This document shows positions 54,128 through 62,469 of a stretch of DNA of 64,000 bases, piece after piece. The DNA is from Paenibacillus sp. LS1 (GTDB taxonomy: Bacteria; Bacillota; Bacilli; Paenibacillales; Paenibacillaceae). The notes beneath the pieces are model-generated. The model did not search any database, had not been told where the DNA came from, and saw only the letters and a program-made list of their open reading frames with translations. Every line of letters begins with the position of its first letter. Position 1 is the first letter of the stretch. The DNA lies in assembly GCF_026013365.1 (NCBI RefSeq), contig NZ_JAPDOE010000001.1, positions 1,426,001 through 1,490,000 on the forward strand. Direction: 5' to 3'. The position numbers and the translations under genes were made by a program.

Positions 54128-54448
54128 TCAGTGTCGATCCGATTCGGAAAATTGTACTTTTCTCAACTGCTGTGTAGACGGATTAAAATCAACATTTACA
54201 TAGACTGCGAATTGCTTGCCGTCTTTAGCACGAACCCATAACTTGAACTGTTCCCGTGATTGATCCGCTGTTAGAGAGGTACGACCAATATGCTTATAGT
54301 CCAAAATATCCACATTGTATTTGGTTTGTGTTTCTTTCACCGCGATAATTCCCCACTTCGCATAATCAGGGATAGCGGCGCCTGTTCCTGATGTGATTCC
54401 AGCTAAACTCAGGACTACCGTCATAACGGTAACGATGAGCATTCTCAT
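54128..54448 (-). CDS. YqzG/YhdC family secreted protein (DUF3889)
   Basis: 106-residue exported protein. Signal peptide (MLIVTVMTVVLSLAGITSGTGA) and then the DUF3889 domain: PDYAKWGIIAVKETQTKYNVDILDYKHIGR and a final REQFKLWVRAKDGKQFAVYVNVDFNPST. Function unknown. The longest frame starts at 54469; ATG 54448 is eight bases after GGAG. Terminator directly downstream. Confidence 0.85.
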   Translation of the reverse strand: MRMLIVTVMTVVLSLAGITSGTGAAIPDYAKWGIIAVKETQTKYNVDILDYKHIGRTSLTADQSREQFKLWVRAKDGKQFAVYVNVDFNPSTQQLRKVQFSESDRH

Positions 54449-54504
54449 TTCACTCACTCCTTGGGACAAAATGTTTCTGTTATATTGCCCGTCCGGGTTT
54501 TATT

Positions 54505-54810
54505 TTACACGAATAAACGAAAGATCCAGGCCAGTGGCCGTAAAGAAAAGGGAACCACAAGGAGAAGCCTGTCTAACGAATCAGGATCAGTACGAAAGCT
54601 AATTCCCCAGTCACCCGAGAAAATGGGTTGTTGTGTCTGTGGATCCTGAGGACGGTCCAACTCGTATTTCTTTTCAAGTAACTGCCTCGTTTCTTCATCC
54701 ACCTGAACCTCATTTGTAACGACATATGCTGTGACAGGCTCGCTGCTTATGTACATCAGAATCATTAGAAACATCAACATCCACACCATTTTTATGCAAC
54801 GTTTGTTCAT
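54505..54810 (-). CDS. Hypothetical exported protein
   Basis: 101 residues: hydrophobic N-terminal segment (MVWMLMFLMILMYISS) as a signal or anchor, then a charged middle (DEETRQLLEKKYELDRPQDPQTQQP) and a hydrophobic C terminus (LLLVVPFSLRPLAWIFRLFV). RBS AAAGGAG before ATG 54810. No family recognised. It precedes the DUF3889 gene on the same strand. Confidence 0.6.
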   Translation of the reverse strand: MNKRCIKMVWMLMFLMILMYISSEPVTAYVVTNEVQVDEETRQLLEKKYELDRPQDPQTQQPIFSGDWGISFRTDPDSLDRLLLVVPFSLRPLAWIFRLFV

Positions 54811-54985
54811 TTCTTACTCCTTTAAAAAATCATGGTTCTCATGTAACTGGAAGACTCGTTTGAGTGTTTGATTATACATAAAATTCACCGTATTGGAAAT
54901 AACAAAAGAGAGATGATATGAGGTGACTTCACGATTCTGAAACCCTACACGATCTGCAATACCACTTTGAGGAGGTTACACCCGA

Positions 54986-55888
54986 ATGTTCAAACGCTTG
55001 GATGAAATCCTGATTGAGATTCCTAATGTCGAGAAGCCAGATCCGAATGCCGCGGCAGCCATACAAGAATTGCTCGGTGGCAAATTCGGAGAAATGTCAA
55101 CATTGAACAACTACCTCTATCAATCGTTTAATTTTCGCTCCAAAGAAAAGTTAAAGCCCTTCTATGACCTCGTCATGAGTATCACGGCCGAAGAATTGGG
55201 TCATGTTGAGCTGGTGTCTCATGGCATTAACAAGTGCCTCAGAGGCTCAACCGAATACAAAGAACCCGATGATACACCTCTGGGCTCCGTGAAAGATGCT
55301 CGCCTGTCGTATCATTTTCTGGCAGGTGCACAGGGAGCGATGCCTTTCGACTCCATGGGTAATCCGTGGACTGGAACCCATGTCTTCAACAGTGGTAACC
55401 TGGTCGAGGATCTGCTGCACAACTTTTTCCTTGAATGCGGAGCGCGTACCCATAAAATGAAAGTATACGAAATGACCGATCACCCCGCAGCCCGGGAAGT
55501 TGTCGGTTACCTGCTGGTGCGTGGCGGTGTGCATGTCGTGGCATATGCCAAAGCACTTGAGATTGCAACTGGTGTAAATGTAACCAAGCTGGTGCCTATT
55601 CCTTCATTGAACAACAAAGCCTTTAACGAGGCTCGTAAATATGAAGATAAAGGGGTACACACCAAGCTATATACCTATAGCGATAAAGACTTTAACACGA
55701 TCGGCCAGATCTGGAAAGGGACTCATCCCGAAGATGGACAACCTTTGGAAGTTATTCAAGGGATACCGGAAGGATTCCCGATTCCGGAATCGCCTGCAGT
55801 GGAGGAAGAATTCGCACCAGGCATCTCTCAAGAAGAATTCAAGGAAATTGCTCGCCGTCTGAAGATGGCGGGGAATATTGTGGATTAA
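54986..55888 (+). CDS. Manganese catalase family protein
   Basis: 300-residue dimanganese catalase that breaks hydrogen peroxide into water and oxygen. The ligands are visible: E36 (KFGEMS), E70 and H73 (EELGH), E150 (FFLECG) and H183 (RGGVHVVAY). The N terminus MFKRLDEILIEIP and the central SYHFLAGAQGAMPFD are family blocks. B. subtilis homologues such as YdbD are general stress proteins. ATG 54986 has GAGGAGG upstream and the gene stands alone with its own terminator. Confidence 0.95.
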   Translation: MFKRLDEILIEIPNVEKPDPNAAAAIQELLGGKFGEMSTLNNYLYQSFNFRSKEKLKPFYDLVMSITAEELGHVELVSHGINKCLRGSTEYKEPDDTPLGSVKDARLSYHFLAGAQGAMPFDSMGNPWTGTHVFNSGNLVEDLLHNFFLECGARTHKMKVYEMTDHPAAREVVGYLLVRGGVHVVAYAKALEIATGVNVTKLVPIPSLNNKAFNEARKYEDKGVHTKLYTYSDKDFNTIGQIWKGTHPEDGQPLEVIQGIPEGFPIPESPAVEEEFAPGISQEEFKEIARRLKMAGNIVD

Positions 55889-55945
55889 AGAACAATTTGT
55901 TTAACAGGTTCTTTCCCTATATAAATTGTTAACTCTATATTTAAG

Positions 55946-55997
55946 TGAAGCCCTCGAACCACGCTGCTGAATGCAGAGAGGATTTGAGGGCTTTGTT
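55946..55997 (+). terminator. Terminator of the catalase gene
   Basis: Stem aagccctc/gagggctt (55948-55955, 55986-55993) with an inner stem, then a T-rich tail. Confidence 0.75.
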
Positions 55998-56109
55998 ATA
56001 ATCAATTTATGATACATTTTTATGGTGCAAAATAAGTATGTTGTATGCACGTCATTTTCTGAAAATTTAGCTGTAAAAGTAAACCTGATCTATTCTCACA
56101 TTGTTAAAC

Positions 56110-56403
56110 TTAGTTAAACTCCAACACCGATTCCCCACGCTGACTCATGACTTCAATTAACATGTTAGCCCCTAGACGAAAACCTTGTGCAAACGCTGCT
56201 TCCGTATGCATGCCCTCACATCTGCCACACAAGTCAAATAACTGTTCAAGCTCAAGAAATTCGTCCTCGCTCAATTGATTCTTCCATCGCTCTGTAAGAG
56301 CTGCAATCTGCCGCCCTAACGCTTGGTATTCAGGATGTGTCGGTATCATCATCTCATCCGGTCGAAGTCGTCCATTATATAGTGCTTCTAATATCGAATT
56401 CAT
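56110..56403 (-). CDS. Hypothetical protein (DUF6809-like)
   Basis: 97 residues, soluble, helical. MNSILEALYNGRLRPDEMMIPTHPEYQ at the start and FDLCGRCEGMHTEAAFAQGFRLGANMLIEV later match a family seen in phage and accessory regions of Firmicutes (DUF6809 type). Function unknown. ATG 56403 has GGAGG a few bases upstream; the longer frame from 56457 lacks an RBS. Confidence 0.7.
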   Translation of the reverse strand: MNSILEALYNGRLRPDEMMIPTHPEYQALGRQIAALTERWKNQLSEDEFLELEQLFDLCGRCEGMHTEAAFAQGFRLGANMLIEVMSQRGESVLEFN

Positions 56404-56433
56404 GTGCATCCTCCTGTATATTAACTCACACCT

Positions 56434-56548
56434 CACTTGAATGAGCGTTCTGCACATGGTAGGATATTTATGCAGTCGCTCATTCGTAGTGATTGCGGAA
56501 TAGGAAGCAGCGTTGTTCTTCGTGGGACGAGCGCTGCTTTTTTTTATT
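56434..56548 (+). ncRNA. Candidate small RNA with its own terminator
   Basis: On the plus strand a TTGAAT-17-TAGGAT promoter (56437-56465) is followed by a short stretch that ends in a stem agcagcg/cgctgct with a long T-run (56505-56548). Both neighbours are minus-strand genes, so this terminator serves no plus-strand gene. A transcript of about 75 bases would overlap the end of the RHH gene by a few bases. An inverted repeat (gaatgagcg/cgctcattc) spans the promoter. Not proven. Confidence 0.3.
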
Positions 56549-56723
56549 TTTGGAGCTCGTCGTATATCTTCTCAATCCCTTTTCGAACGATGTCTGATCG
56601 ATTCGTATTCAGCTTCTCAGCCGAAATATCGAGCTTATTCATAATTTCCTCATCGACACGTATCTCAATCGTTCTGCTTTTGGGTTTGTCAGATTTAGGC
56701 CGCCCCATCTTTTTGGCGGACAT
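56544..56723 (-). CDS. Ribbon-helix-helix DNA-binding protein (59 residues)
   Basis: Short gene with ATG 56723, RBS GAGGTG six bases upstream. The product MSAKKMGRPKSDKPKSRTIEI continues RVDEEIMNKLDISAEKLNTNRSDIVRKGIEKIY: a basic arm with the RTIEIRVDEE strand that enters the DNA major groove in MetJ/Arc-type dimers, then the two helices. No toxin gene lies next to it, so an antitoxin role is unsupported. A 40-bp perfect palindrome sits exactly on its promoter, so it most likely represses itself. Confidence 0.82.
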   Translation of the reverse strand: MSAKKMGRPKSDKPKSRTIEIRVDEEIMNKLDISAEKLNTNRSDIVRKGIEKIYDELQK

Positions 56724-56736
56724 TGCTTCACCTCTT

Positions 56737-56781
56737 TTTTTGTCCTGACAATAATATATTATTGTCAGGACAAAAAGTCAA
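56737..56781 (-). promoter_or_regulatory. Perfect palindromic operator over the RHH promoter
   Basis: 56737-56776 is a perfect 40-bp palindrome centred between 56756 and 56757 (half-site tgtcctgacaataata). On the minus strand -35 TTGACT (56781-56776), spacer 17, -10 TATATT (56758-56753); the operator covers the spacer and -10. Confidence 0.85.
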
Positions 56782-56865
56782 TTTAATTATAAAACATACG
56801 TTCGTTTCTGGCACAACAGATTCATATATAAATCTATAGTCTGTAATCTGATTCAATGATAAAAA

Positions 56866-56899
56866 GACAACCTTGAACGGTTAGGCGCTCAAGGTTGTT
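56866..56899 (-). terminator. Terminator of the DUF5071 gene
   Basis: Stem caaccttga/tcaaggttg with A-run left (T-run on the minus strand). Confidence 0.75.
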
Positions 56900-57060
56900 A
56901 AAATACTATTATTGAGTAACAATTAAGATTCAGGAGACACGTAAACAAGTAGGAGGAAGAATTTAGCTTTTTATCACTCCATCTTCAATATTTCAGTCTT
57001 TCTTAGAACGCTAATCACCAGTTTCTATGTACCCAAACTTACATCTCCAGTGGTCTCTAG

Positions 57061-57453
57061 TTAATGTACCTTCATCTTTTCCAAAAGCTCCAAGATAACC
57101 TCATCCAACTCCTCTAGTATCTCATCATGTGTAGGAGATTCCAGTATCCTTACCAAATCCGTCTGTAGCATACTTAGATGAGATATAGGTAATCGATCAA
57201 TTAATCCGACTAAAATAAAATATTCCCATGTAGAATCTTGGGTTTGCAATACATCCTTAATATGAGGAATTACGTCTTCGCCCAGTCTCAATAGTAGATC
57301 CTCTACCGGCTTAGAGATAGGCCAATTCCCGTCTTGCAACCACTCCATCAGCTCTGGGATGATAACTTTTAATTCCACATTACTAAATTCATTTAACTTG
57401 CCCACCGCTTCGAAATCAGACTTATCGCGGGGAAGAAACTTCCTAATATCCAT
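57061..57453 (-). CDS. DUF5071 domain protein
   Basis: 130-residue soluble helical protein of the DUF5071 family. Conserved parts: MDIRKFLPRDKSDFEAVGKL, LQDGNWPISKPVEDLLLRLGEDVIPHIKDVL, then YFILVGLIDRLP. Such proteins are frequent in toxin-immunity neighbourhoods, but no toxin lies here. ATG 57453 follows GAGAGGG. Transcribed toward its own terminator; the next upstream gene is a lipoprotein with a short gap. Confidence 0.85.
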   Translation of the reverse strand: MDIRKFLPRDKSDFEAVGKLNEFSNVELKVIIPELMEWLQDGNWPISKPVEDLLLRLGEDVIPHIKDVLQTQDSTWEYFILVGLIDRLPISHLSMLQTDLVRILESPTHDEILEELDEVILELLEKMKVH

Positions 57454-57501
57454 TTAAAAATCCCTCTCTTCAAATCATATGAATACTTTTACTCCCCACC
57501 A

Positions 57502-58071
57502 TTACTCGGTTAGCTCTACATCCTCTACTCTAATATCATTCTTATCTTGATTCTTCGTCGTTGACATCGCATCTCTCATGCGAATCGTCCATATTCCAGC
57601 ATCCTGATCAAATTGTACATCTTCAATCACAGGAACACGTAATTTTTCTCCATCTGGTGAGTATAGTCCACCCCGAATGGCGTCTGCCTCACTTAGATGG
57701 GCACCTTCTGGAGTATTTGGACAAGATACCGCTATCTTTTCTGCTCTGGCCTGCCCGGGATAGGGTTGATTTTCTGGTCTTCCATCCGTCCAGACTTCAA
57801 CATAGGCGCCGATCTGCGGATCAGGCGCATTAGAGAACCATTTTGCCGGATAATACCGACTTTCTTCCCCATTGGAACTGTAATCTTGAAATGCAGGATC
57901 AACAACAAGAATCGAATCGTCTTTACGTTCAACCACATAACCAGTGAAGCCCTTTTCTGTCGGTGAATTTGCAATCGTCTGAGCTGACTTGCATTCATTT
58001 GAGGCAGTACATCCCGTAAGCCCTAGTATCCAGATCGAGAGCATTGTACAAACGATACGAAGATTAGACAA
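57502..58071 (-). CDS. DUF3221-type lipoprotein
   Basis: 189-residue exported lipoprotein. Signal peptide with lipobox LTGC (about residue 21), a polar linker, then GFTGYVVERKDDSILVVDP, which is the start of a DUF3221-like beta domain (about 42-115) and a C-terminal part with DVQFDQDAGIWTIRMRD. Function unknown; DUF3221 proteins occur as small surface lipoproteins in Bacillales. It may be cotranscribed with the DUF5071 gene, about 48 bases downstream. Confidence 0.75.
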   Translation of the reverse strand: MSNLRIVCTMLSIWILGLTGCTASNECKSAQTIANSPTEKGFTGYVVERKDDSILVVDPAFQDYSSNGEESRYYPAKWFSNAPDPQIGAYVEVWTDGRPENQPYPGQARAEKIAVSCPNTPEGAHLSEADAIRGGLYSPDGEKLRVPVIEDVQFDQDAGIWTIRMRDAMSTTKNQDKNDIRVEDVELTE

Positions 58072-58267
58072 CTGTTGGTTCCCCCTCTAACAACATTCAC
58101 TTTCTACTTCTTATTGCTGACGTCCCAGATCAGGTTATTGTTGCATAACAATAGAGCCAACTTTGAGTGCTTGATTTATAAATGCACCCAAAAGTCCTCT
58201 TGTTTTCTTTTGATACAAAACGTATCATTTATATTAGGTAATATAATTAATGAGGGGGGAACCATAT

Positions 58268-58975
58268 ATGATCCAAAGTCCAAAATGGGTAATTCAATCA
58301 TTCATGCTATGTATTTTTACTATCTTACTTTACATTACATATGCTGAAACATCTCATGCTGCTGGTTCAGCGGCATCACCTTCCACTTACGAGAACGATA
58401 TCACCTTACCGGCTGTTATTTATGGAAAAGTTACGGATAGAGGAGGAAATGTGGTACCTCACGCCAATGTTGAATATGAACTCAATCATCTAGGAGAAAT
58501 AACGAAATATAGTACAGTAGCAGATGAGAACGGAAATTACCATATTGAGGCTGTTGTACGAGATTCCACAGATATGTATTTGTACGTCAGTGCTGATGGT
58601 TTCATCACCTACATTTCATATAATAAATACGATACCTTTACGCTAAGACCTGGTGATGAGGTGGAGCATGACATCCAGTTGTATGAGCCTTCCACAATCA
58701 TGGGTACGGTAAAAGACCAGACTGGCCAGCCCATCGCTGTCGCTAAAATTGAAGTTACAAGTATCCCATACCTGGTCGAGACAGATGAGAATGGCAGATA
58801 TACCGTAACAGGTATTGATTACGATTATAGTGCAAACATTGCGATGTGGGTTAATAGCGACAACTATGTTCCCTACGTGGAAGATCGTATAGGCATCCGA
58901 GCAGGTGAAACGATCCAAATCGACGTAGTGTTAGAAGAGGCTGCACATGTAAGCGGACAGGTAATCTTAGAATAA
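58268..58975 (+). CDS. Secreted protein with carboxypeptidase regulatory-like domains
   Basis: 235-residue secreted protein with a signal peptide (SFMLCIFTILLYITYAETSHA). Two carboxypeptidase-regulatory-like beta sandwiches follow: VIYGKVTDRGGNVVPHANVEYE (about 55-140) and TIMGTVKDQTGQPIAVAKIEVTSI (about 145-225), each with the typical DENGxYxI turn. These are non-catalytic domains found on surface and secreted proteins. The longest frame begins at 58250; ATG 58268 is behind GGGGGG and fits. Structure below TAT ATG is AT-rich and includes a palindrome tgatac/gtatca at 58211-58227. Confidence 0.8.
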   Translation: MIQSPKWVIQSFMLCIFTILLYITYAETSHAAGSAASPSTYENDITLPAVIYGKVTDRGGNVVPHANVEYELNHLGEITKYSTVADENGNYHIEAVVRDSTDMYLYVSADGFITYISYNKYDTFTLRPGDEVEHDIQLYEPSTIMGTVKDQTGQPIAVAKIEVTSIPYLVETDENGRYTVTGIDYDYSANIAMWVNSDNYVPYVEDRIGIRAGETIQIDVVLEEAAHVSGQVILE

Positions 58976-58992
58976 TCATAAACTAACCCAAA

Positions 58993-59033
58993 AGACTCAT
59001 GATGAATTCTCTAAACGAATTCGGTCATGAGCC
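58993..59033 (+). terminator. Terminator of the carboxypeptidase-regulatory-like gene
   Basis: Stem actcatga/tcatgag with an inner gaattc pairing across tctaaac. Confidence 0.7.
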
Positions 59034-59096
59034 TTTCCTTATGTCCTTATGTCCAAACATGCAGATGTGACCCTCGTAAACAGGTTATTAAACCAT

Positions 59097-59426
59097 TCAC
59101 AGCTTTGTACGCTGCTTATACACATACCTACCCCATACCACCAACGCTGCACACAACAAGATCACACAATAGGCCCATACAAAAAACATGGCAAGCCCCA
59201 ACCCGATGTTGGCGTCCAGGCGCTTATCAAAGATCTCTGTGTATAGCGAAAAACCGAGTGGCACGGCGCCAACAACGAAAAGTCCAATGGACCATCCACC
59301 CCAGCGTCGGAAACCGGACCCCGCACGAGTACTGGAAAGTTTGCGAATCCCTTGAGTCAGTAGCCACCAAATCAGAATAAATAATAGACAGGTTATAAGA
59401 ATTTTTAGCATATCGTTCAACTGCAT
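59097..59426 (-). CDS. Small membrane protein, unknown function
   Basis: 109-residue integral membrane protein with about three spans (residues 8-25, 47-62 and 75-97). A positively charged loop GIRKLSSTRAGSGFRRWGG lies between spans 1 and 2. No family is recognised. RBS AGGAGG before ATG 59426. It lies beside the ABC exporter gene on the same strand but with its own start and no clear link. Confidence 0.6.
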   Translation of the reverse strand: MQLNDMLKILITCLLFILIWWLLTQGIRKLSSTRAGSGFRRWGGWSIGLFVVGAVPLGFSLYTEIFDKRLDANIGLGLAMFFVWAYCVILLCAALVVWGRYVYKQRTKL

Positions 59427-59569
59427 ATCGTGTACCTCCTATATCTTGCAAGATGAAGAACATATCTTACACGTTAAGTGTTTTCTTTACTATCATTACC
59501 CGTTTCCATACCCATGATCACAGGCAGACAACAGTCCAGCACCCCCTACCCACACAATAATCATGAAAA

Positions 59570-59618
59570 AGAAAAAAATGCCATCGTCCTGACTCCTTCC
59601 AAGTCAAGAACGATGGCG
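59570..59618 (-). terminator. Terminator of the ABC exporter gene
   Basis: Stem gccatcgt/acgatggc (59580-59617) with an inner tgact/agtca stem, then a T-run on the minus strand. Confidence 0.8.
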
Positions 59619-59675
59619 TTACTTCTCATATTTACATATTTACATATTTACATTGTTACATCCACATCGAATAGA

Positions 59676-61391
59676 TTACGCGCCAAACTGCGCATAGTGA
59701 AGGCGGCTGTACACCCCACCTGCTGCGAGTAATTCTTCATGACGTCCCTGCTCCGTTATGCCTTGTTCAGCAACGACAATAATGCGGTCTGCATTTTTGA
59801 TCGTAGCCAATCGGTGAGCAATAACCAGTGTCGTCCGGCCCTCAGACAGCTCAGCAAGGGATTGCTGAATGGCTGCTTCCGTTTCTGTATCCAGCGCGGA
59901 TGTGGCTTCGTCCAGGATCAGAATTGGTGGGTTTTTCAGGAACATACGGGCAATGGACAAACGCTGTTTCTGTCCACCGGACAGCTTCACGCCGCGTTCA
60001 CCAATTAACGTATCCAATCCTTCCGGCATTGATTGGATCAAAGGTTCCATCTGGGCACGTCTGGCGGCCATCCAGATTTCTTCTTCGGACGCATCCAACT
60101 TGCCGTAGGCAATATTCTCCCGAATGGTTCCATCGAAGAGGAAGACGTCCTGTTGTACAATTCCGATCTGGCTGCGCAAGGAATCCAGTGTCATGTCCTG
60201 TATCTCCTGCCCATCGATCGTAATGCGACCTTCCAGCACATCATAGAACCGCGGCAGCAGACTGCACAGCGTTGTTTTTCCTGCACCCGATGGACCGACA
60301 AGGGCTACCGTTTCACCTGCATGAACGTTTAGATCAATCCCTTTGAGCACAGGCTCCTGATCCGAATAACCAAAAGTGACTTGCTCGTAACGAATATCTC
60401 CACGTAAATGGGATACCGTAACGGCTCCTGGACGATCTTCCACATCCGGTTCCATATCGAGCAACTCCGTATAACGTTTGAAGCCTGCAATCCCTTTTGG
60501 ATACGTCTCAATAACCGAGTTGATCTTCTGGATCGGTGTCAGGAACACATTGGACAACATAATAAATGCAATGAACTGACCGTAGGTCATACTGCCTTGA
60601 ATGACAAACCACGTTCCGCATACCAAGACAAAAAGGGATACCAGCTTCATCAGCATATAACTGACAGAGGAGTTCCAGGCCATGATTTTGTATGCGATTA
60701 GTTTCGTCTGACGGAAACGACCGTTGTTCACAGCGAATTGTGCTTTTTCATGCTCTTCATTAGCAAAAGCCTGAACAACACGAATACCTGTAATATTGTT
60801 CTCTACGCGAGCGTTGAAGTCCGCAATATCACCGAACATTCGGCTGAATGCCTTGGACATTTTGCTACCAAAGTAGAGCGAAAGATAAATAATCAGCGGT
60901 ACGATGATAAAGGTTAACACCGCCAGATTACCGTTAATGCTCATCATGATGCTGAATGCACCAATCAGTGTCATCACCGCGATAAATACATCCTCTGGAC
61001 CATGATGGGCAATCTCGCCGATATCCATCAGATCGTTAGTCATGCGGGATACGAGGTGCCCTGTTTTCGTATTGTCGAAGAAACGGAATGATAACTTCTG
61101 CACATGATTGAACAGACTTTTACGCATATCCGTTTCAATGTTAATACCGAGCTTGTGTCCCCAATAGGTAACCACGAAGTTCAGGAATGAATTCAATAAG
61201 TAGATGCCCAGCAATGCCAGACACGCCCATAGAATCCAGTCCCAGCGGCCGCCTGGCAGCAGATCATCGACTACCCGGTTAACCGCAAGTGGAAAAGCCA
61301 GCTCCAGCAGAGCGACTAGAATCGCACAACTGAAGTCAAGAATAAAGAGCTTTTTGTAAGGCCTGTAATAGGCAAAGAAACGGCGAAGCAT
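59676..61391 (-). CDS. ABC exporter, fused membrane and ATPase domains
   Basis: 571-residue half-transporter. The N-terminal membrane part (about 15-300) has six spans; the C-terminal ATPase (about 335-570) has Walker A GPSGAGKTT, Q-loop QQDVFLFDGT, signature LSGGQKQR, Walker B ILILDEATSALD and the H-loop IAHRL. It probably dimerises with itself or a partner gene elsewhere, and exports drugs, lipids or peptides; the substrate is unknown. It is similar in layout to MsbA/YfiB-type exporters. The two upstream FecCD genes may be linked, since the start is only 44 bases after them. RBS GGAGG ten bases from the ATG. Confidence 0.92.
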   Translation of the reverse strand: MLRRFFAYYRPYKKLFILDFSCAILVALLELAFPLAVNRVVDDLLPGGRWDWILWACLALLGIYLLNSFLNFVVTYWGHKLGINIETDMRKSLFNHVQKLSFRFFDNTKTGHLVSRMTNDLMDIGEIAHHGPEDVFIAVMTLIGAFSIMMSINGNLAVLTFIIVPLIIYLSLYFGSKMSKAFSRMFGDIADFNARVENNITGIRVVQAFANEEHEKAQFAVNNGRFRQTKLIAYKIMAWNSSVSYMLMKLVSLFVLVCGTWFVIQGSMTYGQFIAFIMLSNVFLTPIQKINSVIETYPKGIAGFKRYTELLDMEPDVEDRPGAVTVSHLRGDIRYEQVTFGYSDQEPVLKGIDLNVHAGETVALVGPSGAGKTTLCSLLPRFYDVLEGRITIDGQEIQDMTLDSLRSQIGIVQQDVFLFDGTIRENIAYGKLDASEEEIWMAARRAQMEPLIQSMPEGLDTLIGERGVKLSGGQKQRLSIARMFLKNPPILILDEATSALDTETEAAIQQSLAELSEGRTTLVIAHRLATIKNADRIIVVAEQGITEQGRHEELLAAGGVYSRLHYAQFGA

Positions 61392-61435
61392 GGACTAAAG
61401 TCCTCCTTATGCAACCACACAATGATGATTACGTT

Positions 61436-62467
61436 CTATTTCGTCTTGCTTAAGAGGTACAGGAAGTATGGCGCACCAATAATGGCAACCAGAATACCCG
61501 CAGGTATCTCTGAAGGCTGTAGGATGACACGGCCCAGCGTATCTGCAACCAGCACGAGCAATGAACCAATCAGTGCAGATGCGGGTAACAGGAACTGATG
61601 TTTTGGACCCACCAGACGACGTGCCAGATGCGGTCCGATCAGACCGACAAAACCGATCCCACCACTCACAGATACACATGAGCCGGCAAGCCCCACCGCA
61701 GCTGCAAGCAGAATCAGTCGCTCACGCTCAACCGGAGCCCCGAGTCCACTCGCAGTCTGGTCACCCAGATTAAGTACGTTCAATACACGTGCCTTATACA
61801 GAACAATCGGTACAAGCACGATTAGAAACGGCAGCAATGCCGTTACAAATTTCCAGTTCGAGCCCCAGATGCTGCCTGCCATCCAGGTAGCTACAAATTG
61901 ATACTTTTCCGGGCTAAGCCGCAACGTAAGCACGATCATGGCAGAACTGATTCCCGCCGCTACCCCGATCCCCGTAAGCAACATGCGAGTAGGCAGAATG
62001 CCTTCTCCTTTTTTGTAAGAGAGTACGTAGATCAGAAATGCAGCAAAACCGGAACCGATCAGGGCCAGAATTGGCAAAAGAAATACCGGTGCTGCTGTCG
62101 TTGTCGGGAAAAAGGAAACGAATAACATGACGACCAGTCCAGCACCTGCATTAATCCCGAGGATACCCGGATCTGCCAGCGCATTGCGGGATACCCCTTG
62201 CAAAATACAACCAGATAACGCAAGTCCGGCCCCGACCAGCACCGAAATCACGATACGTGGCAGACGGAATTCAAACAGGATCAATTCCTGCTTCGCCGTG
62301 CCTCCGCCAAACAAGGTACGCATCACCTCAAGCGGCGAAAGCTTGGTAAAACCTGTGTTCATGCTCACCACAAAAGCCGTAATAATTAATAGGCCAAGCA
62401 CAATGAGGACAATCGTGCTCTCGGCTCTCTTTTTGCGCTCTGCTCCAACTATTGTTGAGGATTCCAT
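61436..62467 (-). CDS. FecCD family iron-siderophore ABC permease
   Basis: 343-residue membrane permease of the FecCD/BtuC family with about nine to ten spans. Conserved parts: RLPRIVISVLVGAGLALSGCILQGVSRNALADP and the C-terminal GFVGLIGPHLARRLVG. It imports iron-siderophore complexes, together with the other FecCD subunit encoded just before it. The start is two bases after the upstream stop, and the RBS GGAGG lies inside the upstream gene's end. No ATPase or binding protein gene is next to it. Confidence 0.92.
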   Translation of the reverse strand: MESSTIVGAERKKRAESTIVLIVLGLLIITAFVVSMNTGFTKLSPLEVMRTLFGGGTAKQELILFEFRLPRIVISVLVGAGLALSGCILQGVSRNALADPGILGINAGAGLVVMLFVSFFPTTTAAPVFLLPILALIGSGFAAFLIYVLSYKKGEGILPTRMLLTGIGVAAGISSAMIVLTLRLSPEKYQFVATWMAGSIWGSNWKFVTALLPFLIVLVPIVLYKARVLNVLNLGDQTASGLGAPVERERLILLAAAVGLAGSCVSVSGGIGFVGLIGPHLARRLVGPKHQFLLPASALIGSLLVLVADTLGRVILQPSEIPAGILVAIIGAPYFLYLLSKTK

Positions 62468-62469
62468 CG

